From UMGS172 sp964634675 (lineage in GTDB: Bacteria; Bacillota; Clostridia; Oscillospirales; Acutalibacteraceae), in assembly GCA_964634675.1 (NCBI GenBank), contig CAZWLH010000062.1, positions 1 to 9,349 of the forward strand: DNA of 9,349 nt. Direction: 5' to 3'. The stretch's first letter is position 1; every line of letters starts with the position of its first letter. Made by a program: the position numbers and the translations under genes. The notes below the pieces were generated by a model. The model ran no database searches, was not told where the DNA came from, and saw only the letters and a program-made list of their open reading frames with translations. Positions 5,597 to 9,349 of this stretch are shown piece by piece.

Positions 5597-6349
5597 TCAT
5601 ATTCTGTATTTACGTCTCAGCTCGCTCGGTGTCATATTAAAGTGGCGGTGAAGTGCTTTTCTGAAATATGACGTCGAGCTGAAGCCGAGCATATCGCTTA
5701 TTTCTTCGACCGAGCGGTCGGTCGTTATCAGCATATCACGTGCTTTTTCGGATATGATTCGGTTTCGCATTTCGTTCAGCGAAACGTCGGAGGCTTTCTT
5801 AAAGGCATTGTAAAGTGTCGGCTCGCTCACTGCGGCCTGCTTTGCGATGTCGGCGGTCTTGGCAAAGGGATTTTGCTCGAGACAGCGCCTAGCCTTGCTG
5901 ACAAGCTCGCTTTGGCGGTCGTGCTTTCGGTGCACCATATCGGGCATCAGCTCACCGACGAGTGAGTAAAAAATTCCGATATCAAGCGGTGTCGGATTTT
6001 TTGTGTTTCCGAGCTTGAGCATCGTATCTCGCTTGGCTTTGTCGGTATTTATTACCTGAGCGGGGAAATCCTTGTTATCTCGGTTCGGCATAAAGGGGAA
6101 CCCTAAGGATACAAAGCTTATGATCGGTCGGCCGTTCCAATATGACTGATAGCTGCAATTCAGCGGAATATAGAAAATGTCACCTTTTTTTATCTCAACC
6201 GTACTGTCGGCGGTCACGACTTTACAGTTACCGCTTATCATATAAGCGAAATAGTGCGACGGTGCGCCCGAGCGGTTGTCGGTATAGTGGCATGTGTCGA
6301 AGGTTATATTGCGAAAATAGAAGCTGTTGGCGAAATCGAAATCGGTCAT
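5597..6349 (-). CDS. AraC-family transcriptional regulator (regulator 2)
   Basis: A complete 250-residue AraC-type regulator. Residues about 15-85 form a cupin-like sensor with 'VEIKKGDIFYIPLNC' (51-65). The C-terminal DNA-binding half carries two helix-turn-helix motifs, around 165-185 ('ADIAKQAAVSEPTLYNAFKK') and 214-235 ('VEEISDMLGFSSTSYFRKAL'), and the family-end 'FNMTPSELRRKY'. GGAG lies 8 bases before the ATG, and the promoter at 6393-6421 is separate. It is divergent from the MDR/Gfo-Idh/epimerase operon starting at 6461, its likely target; in the other direction it faces the dehydroquinase-like gene tail to tail with no intervening base. It has the same length as regulator 1 but little sequence similarity in the sensor half, so the two probably sense different or successive metabolites. 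Confidence 0.92.
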   Translation of the reverse strand: MTDFDFANSFYFRNITFDTCHYTDNRSGAPSHYFAYMISGNCKVVTADSTVEIKKGDIFYIPLNCSYQSYWNGRPIISFVSLGFPFMPNRDNKDFPAQVINTDKAKRDTMLKLGNTKNPTPLDIGIFYSLVGELMPDMVHRKHDRQSELVSKARRCLEQNPFAKTADIAKQAAVSEPTLYNAFKKASDVSLNEMRNRIISEKARDMLITTDRSVEEISDMLGFSSTSYFRKALHRHFNMTPSELRRKYRI

Positions 6350-6392
6350 TGTTCTTTCTCCGAAAATTATAGAATTTTACCTCATTTTTTAT

Positions 6393-6421
6393 AGGATATC
6401 ATCTTTTACGGTCTTTGTCAA
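6393..6421 (-). promoter_or_regulatory. Promoter of AraC regulator 2
   Basis: On the minus strand a consensus TTGACA (6421-6416) is followed after 17 bases by TATCCT (6398-6393), a 4-of-6 match to the -10 consensus. Transcription would start near 6386, leaving a leader of about 37 bases before the ATG at 6349. Confidence 0.6.
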
Positions 6422-6432
6422 TGTGATAAAAT
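6405..6432 (+). promoter_or_regulatory. Candidate promoter of the MDR/Gfo-Idh operon
   Basis: TTTACG (6405-6410) and TAAAAT (6427-6432) are 16 bases apart, placing the transcription start near 6439, ahead of GGAGG (6449-6453). Both boxes are weak, as expected for an activator-dependent promoter. It overlaps the opposing promoter of regulator 2, so the two are likely to compete. Confidence 0.4.
6414..6430. promoter_or_regulatory. Inverted repeat between the divergent promoters, candidate operator
   Basis: TTTGTCA (6414-6420) and TGATAAA (6424-6430) form an inverted repeat with 6 of 7 matching positions around a 3-base centre. It covers the -35 box of regulator 2 and reaches the -10 region of the operon reading right, so one bound protein could influence both directions. 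Function is inferred from position. Confidence 0.42.
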
Positions 6433-6460
6433 CAAGTTATAAACTATTGGAGGTTTTTTT

Positions 6461-7474
6461 ATGAATTGTAAACAGATCGCTTTCATCGAACCCTATAATG
6501 CTCAGCTTGTCGATATGCCCGTACCGGCAGTCGGCGCACACGATGTCAAGGTCAAGACCGTGGTTTCGACCATAAGCTGCGGTACCGAGCGTGCCAACCT
6601 CATAGGTGACCCCAACATCAATGCAAGAGGCGGCGCTTCTTACAGCTTTCCGAGATATTCCGGCTATAACAGCACCGGTATTGTCACGGAAGTCGGCAGT
6701 GAGGTAAAGGGTCTTAACGTCGGCGACCGTGTGCTCTGCTATTGGGGTAGCCATAAGGTGTATAATGTTGTCAATGAAGAACAGATCGTAAAAATGCCCG
6801 ATTCCGTATCGTTTGAAGAGGGTGCGATGTCCTTTATCGCGACCTTTCCTATGGCAGCTATCAGAAAAACAAGGCTTGAAATGGGCGAGAGTGCCATTGT
6901 TATGGGACTCGGCATACTCGGTATGCTTGCCGTAAAGCTTTTGAAGGCCGCAGGTGCGGTTCCAGTTATCGCCGCAGACCCCAATCCCGACCGCAGAGAG
7001 ATAGCTTTAAAAAACGGTGCGGATTATGCTTTTGACCCGACCTTGCCCGACTTTGCCGAACAGGTCAAAAAGGTAACCGACGGCGGTGTCAACGTTGCTA
7101 TCGAGGTCACAGGTGTCGGTGCCGGCTTCAACGAGGCTCTTGACTGTATGGCGAAATACGGCCGTGTCGCTTTGCTCGGCTGCACAAGAAATTCCGACTT
7201 TACGGTCGACTATTACCGTAAAATACACGCACCCGGCATCACGGTTATCGGCGCACATACCCTTGCGCGTCCCGAGAAGGAGTCACATCCCGGTTGGTTT
7301 ACTCACCGTGATGATGTGAACGCGATGTTCCGCCTTATCTCGGGAAAGAGAATCGACGTTGCCTGCCTTGTTGAGGAAACACACGATCCTCACGATTGCC
7401 ATGAGGTTTACGACCGTTTGGCCAACGACAAAAAGTTCCCGATCGTCGTACAGTTCGATTGGAGGAATATGTGA
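6461..7474 (+). CDS. MDR-family (alcohol dehydrogenase-like) oxidoreductase lacking the GHE zinc motif
   Basis: A complete 337-residue medium-chain dehydrogenase/reductase. The N-terminal GroES-like domain includes 'SCGTE' (39-43, Cys40), and the Rossmann domain has 'GLGILG' (149-154) with Asp173 ending the second strand, suggesting NAD(H). Where zinc-dependent members have 'GHE' this one has 'SGYN' (67-70), and the structural-zinc cysteine loop is absent, so the normal catalytic zinc site is incomplete. It resembles the MDR half of fused bi-domain oxidoreductases (MDR plus Gfo/Idh) and BchC-type proteins. The next gene is exactly such a Gfo/Idh protein. GGAGG lies 7 bases before the ATG. It is the first gene of a three-gene operon under AraC regulator 2. 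Likely role: redox change of a sugar, cyclitol or sugar-acid hydroxyl; the substrate is unknown. Confidence 0.85.
   Translation: MNCKQIAFIEPYNAQLVDMPVPAVGAHDVKVKTVVSTISCGTERANLIGDPNINARGGASYSFPRYSGYNSTGIVTEVGSEVKGLNVGDRVLCYWGSHKVYNVVNEEQIVKMPDSVSFEEGAMSFIATFPMAAIRKTRLEMGESAIVMGLGILGMLAVKLLKAAGAVPVIAADPNPDRREIALKNGADYAFDPTLPDFAEQVKKVTDGGVNVAIEVTGVGAGFNEALDCMAKYGRVALLGCTRNSDFTVDYYRKIHAPGITVIGAHTLARPEKESHPGWFTHRDDVNAMFRLISGKRIDVACLVEETHDPHDCHEVYDRLANDKKFPIVVQFDWRNM
7461..7465 (+). promoter_or_regulatory. Ribosome site setting the Gfo/Idh start at 7474
   Basis: GGAGG inside the last codons of the MDR gene is 8 bases before ATG at 7474. An in-frame ATG at 7459 overlaps this ribosome site itself and has none of its own, so the shorter start is preferred. 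Confidence 0.8.
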
Positions 7475-8496
7475 TGAAAAAGATTAAAATAGCACAGATC
7501 GGTGTCGGTCACGACCACGCCGGTAACACTATGGGCACACTTAAGAATATGTCCGATGTTTTTGATATCGTCGGATATGCGATAGTCCCCGAGGACAGCC
7601 TTAACCTCGCGCCTTACTCATACGAGGGTCAAAAGTATTTCTATGACGGAATACCTCAAATGACGGTCGATGAGATACTCAATTATGAAGGACTTGAAGC
7701 CGTTTGCATTGAAACCGAGGACAGAGCACTTACAAAATATGCGCTTATGGCCGCAGAAAAGGGACTTCACGTGCAGATGGACAAGCCCGGCGGTGTTTCG
7801 GATGAGGATTTTGACCGACTGATAGATACTATGGAAAAGACCGGAAAGGTCTTCTCGGCAGGATATATGTACCGCTATAACACTGCCGTGCTTAAGCTTA
7901 AAGAGGATATCGCAAACGGCAAGCTTGGCGATATAATCTCGGTCGAGGCGCAGATGAACTGTTCCCACCCGGCCGACAAGCGTACCTGGCTCGGAAATTA
8001 TCCGAGCGGTATGCTGTATTTCCTCGGCTGTCACCTGGTTGATCTTGTTTTCGGGATAATGGGTGAGCCCGACGAGGTCATTCCGCTCAGCACTTCCTCG
8101 GGTGTCAGCGGTGTTGAGACCGACGATTTCGGAATGGCGGTTTTCAAATATCCTCACGGCGTATCCTTTGTTAAGACCTCTGCCGTCGAAATTGGCGGCT
8201 TTGAGCGCAGACAGCTGGTCGTCAGCGGAACCAAGGGTACCATTGAGCTTAAGCCGTTGGAATGGATCGCACCCAAGCGTGAGGGTATGGTCTCGGCGCA
8301 GTTTACCGGTGTCAGAGAAGCCTTTAAGGGCGGCTGGCACGAACGCGGTGACCGTTATGAAACCGAAGTTGCCGACCGCTATATCCCGATGTTTACGGCT
8401 TTTGCCGAATATGTAAGGGGAGAGAAGACCAACCCCTATACCTATGAATACGAAAGGGCATTGCACAAGCTCATTTTGAAGGCTTGCACCAAATAA
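7474..8496 (+). CDS. Gfo/Idh/MocA-family oxidoreductase
   Basis: A 340-residue NAD(P)-dependent oxidoreductase. The N-terminal Rossmann domain begins 'IKIAQIGVGHDHAG' (4-17) with the GxGxxx loop carrying two histidines. 'QMDKPGG' (101-107) is the family EKP motif with Asp for Glu; 'SAGYMYRYN' (128-136) follows, and 'GCHLVDL' (185-191) holds His187 and Asp190, where catalytic residues of the family sit. The C-terminal part is the usual alpha/beta sheet domain. These enzymes oxidise or reduce sugars, inositols and glycosides, often at C3. The ATG at 7474 shares one base with the TGA of the MDR gene (TGATG), so translation is coupled and near 1:1 production is expected. That fits a functional pair with the MDR protein. 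The following epimerase-like gene begins 2 bases after its stop. Specific substrate not determinable. Confidence 0.9.
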   Translation: MKKIKIAQIGVGHDHAGNTMGTLKNMSDVFDIVGYAIVPEDSLNLAPYSYEGQKYFYDGIPQMTVDEILNYEGLEAVCIETEDRALTKYALMAAEKGLHVQMDKPGGVSDEDFDRLIDTMEKTGKVFSAGYMYRYNTAVLKLKEDIANGKLGDIISVEAQMNCSHPADKRTWLGNYPSGMLYFLGCHLVDLVFGIMGEPDEVIPLSTSSGVSGVETDDFGMAVFKYPHGVSFVKTSAVEIGGFERRQLVVSGTKGTIELKPLEWIAPKREGMVSAQFTGVREAFKGGWHERGDRYETEVADRYIPMFTAFAEYVRGEKTNPYTYEYERALHKLILKACTK

Positions 8497-8498
8497 TT

Positions 8499-9349
8499 AT
8501 GACTGACAGAAAAGTATTGATGATTGCAGGCGGCGGAACGCTCGGTACATATACCGCACGTGAGCTTTTAAAGCTCGGCGTTTCGGTCGATGTGATTTGC
8601 TTGGAGGACAAAGCCTCCGACGGTTCTGCTTTGAACTATATAAAGGCCGATGTGACTTATGAATACCTGACAGAATTTTTGAACGGTCGGCATTATGACG
8701 GTATCGTCAACTTTATGCTTTACCGCTCGCTCGAGTCGTATATCCCGACCCACACTTTTCTGTCGGGAAAGACCGATCATTTGATTTTTGTGTCGTCCTA
8801 CCGTGTCTATGCGGAAAGTGACCGTCCCTTGACCGAGTCCTCCTTGCGCCTTTACGACACGGTTACCGATACTGATTTTCTTGAAAATGAAAACTATGCG
8901 GTTCCGAAATCAAAGTGTGAGGATTATATAGCAAATGTCGGCAATACCGATAACTGGACCGTTATAAGACCTGTCATATCCTTTTCGCACAGGCGTTTTG
9001 ACGTTGCAACCGCAAGCGGCAGAACCGTCGTTGACTGTGCCGAAAACGGACGAGCTGTGCTGTTGCCCGAACTTATGAAAAACCTTACCGCCGGCCTCGA
9101 TTGGGCGGGGAATTCCGGCAAGCTCATAGCACATCTTCTGTTCAAGCAAAATGCTATGAAGCGTTGCTTCACCGTTTCTTCCGCTCAGAACTTAAAGTGG
9201 TGCGACATAGCCGACATATATTCGAAGCTTTTGGGTGTTCGCTTTAAGTGGGTCGACATTGATGAGGTTATAAAGGTATCTCCCAATTTGCAATGGGACA
9301 GATGGATATTAAAATATGACCGTCTGTTCGACAGAGTTATAGATAATTC
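8499..9349 (+). CDS. Extended SDR / NAD-dependent epimerase-dehydratase-like protein (cut by right edge)
   Basis: The frame opens at ATG 8499 and remains open for 283 codons to the edge, so the C-terminus is missing. 'MIAGGGTLGTYTA' (8-20) is the N-terminal dinucleotide loop, with the GxxG pattern of extended SDRs. 'FVSSYRVY' (97-104) provides the catalytic serine region, 'YAVPK' (133-137) is the YxxxK pair Tyr133/Lys137, and 'VIRPVIS' (155-161) matches the family strand after the active site. Members epimerise, dehydrate or reduce nucleotide-linked or free sugars; atypical ones act on other substrates. It begins 2 bases after the Gfo/Idh stop with only a poor AAGG 16 bases upstream, so translation is probably coupled to the preceding gene. 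It is the third gene of the operon; whether more genes follow cannot be seen. Confidence 0.82.
   Translation, partial: MTDRKVLMIAGGGTLGTYTARELLKLGVSVDVICLEDKASDGSALNYIKADVTYEYLTEFLNGRHYDGIVNFMLYRSLESYIPTHTFLSGKTDHLIFVSSYRVYAESDRPLTESSLRLYDTVTDTDFLENENYAVPKSKCEDYIANVGNTDNWTVIRPVISFSHRRFDVATASGRTVVDCAENGRAVLLPELMKNLTAGLDWAGNSGKLIAHLLFKQNAMKRCFTVSSAQNLKWCDIADIYSKLLGVRFKWVDIDEVIKVSPNLQWDRWILKYDRLFDRVIDN

Noticed and set aside
6415..6443. TTGTCA and TATAAA with a 17-base spacer on the plus strand as the operon promoter
   Set aside because: The box match is good, but transcription would begin near 6450, inside the GGAGG ribosome site, leaving no usable leader. It would only work if transcription starts unusually close to the -10 box.
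7459..7473. Longer start (ATG 7459) for the Gfo/Idh gene
   Set aside because: It overlaps the GGAGG site that serves the ATG at 7474 and would add five residues before the usual MKKIKIA start.
7618..8466. Long open frame (282 codons) on the minus strand
   Set aside because: It lies wholly antisense to the clearly recognisable Gfo/Idh gene and shows no family motif. Open antisense frames are common opposite genes with this codon usage.

Overview
The window looks like chromosomal DNA of a low-to-moderate GC Gram-positive anaerobe, most likely an uncultured gut or rumen Clostridia (Oscillospiraceae/Ruminococcaceae-like). The grounds are a DUF4317 protein (a family I know mainly from Firmicutes), strong AGGAGG-type ribosome sites, near-consensus sigma-A promoters with 17-bp spacers, and small single-regulator metabolic operons. 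The taxonomic call is inference. No RNA genes, CRISPR arrays, insertion sequences or phage genes were seen. No gap between genes exceeds about 165 bases.

Left part (1-3147). A DUF4317 gene runs off the left edge on the minus strand. Next, also on the minus strand, come a GDSL/SGNH esterase and a CE15-like (glucuronoyl esterase-type) alpha/beta hydrolase, the latter ending in a clear intrinsic terminator. The hydrolase has its own promoter, with a perfect 14-bp palindrome covering the -35 box. Divergent from the esterase pair is a GreA/GreB-family transcript cleavage factor.

Middle part (3148-5596). An AraC-type regulator is divergent from a two-gene operon: a classical SDR dehydrogenase and a strongly diverged class I 3-dehydroquinase-like protein. 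The latter keeps the Schiff-base lysine and catalytic histidine but has lost several residues that recognise dehydroquinate.

Right part (5597-9349). A second AraC-type regulator is divergent from a three-gene operon: an MDR (alcohol dehydrogenase-like) oxidoreductase lacking the usual zinc-binding GHE motif, a Gfo/Idh/MocA oxidoreductase, and an extended-SDR (NAD-dependent epimerase/dehydratase-like) protein cut by the right edge.

Together the window reads as two AraC-controlled catabolic modules beside two carbohydrate-ester hydrolases. A reasonable inference is that the esterases strip acyl groups from imported plant-derived sugars or sugar acids, and that the five dehydrogenase/dehydratase-type proteins oxidise, dehydrate and rearrange the product. 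The substrate cannot be read from sequence. The most interesting points are the repurposed dehydroquinase-like enzyme and the MDR plus Gfo/Idh pair, which resembles a split version of fused bi-domain oxidoreductases.
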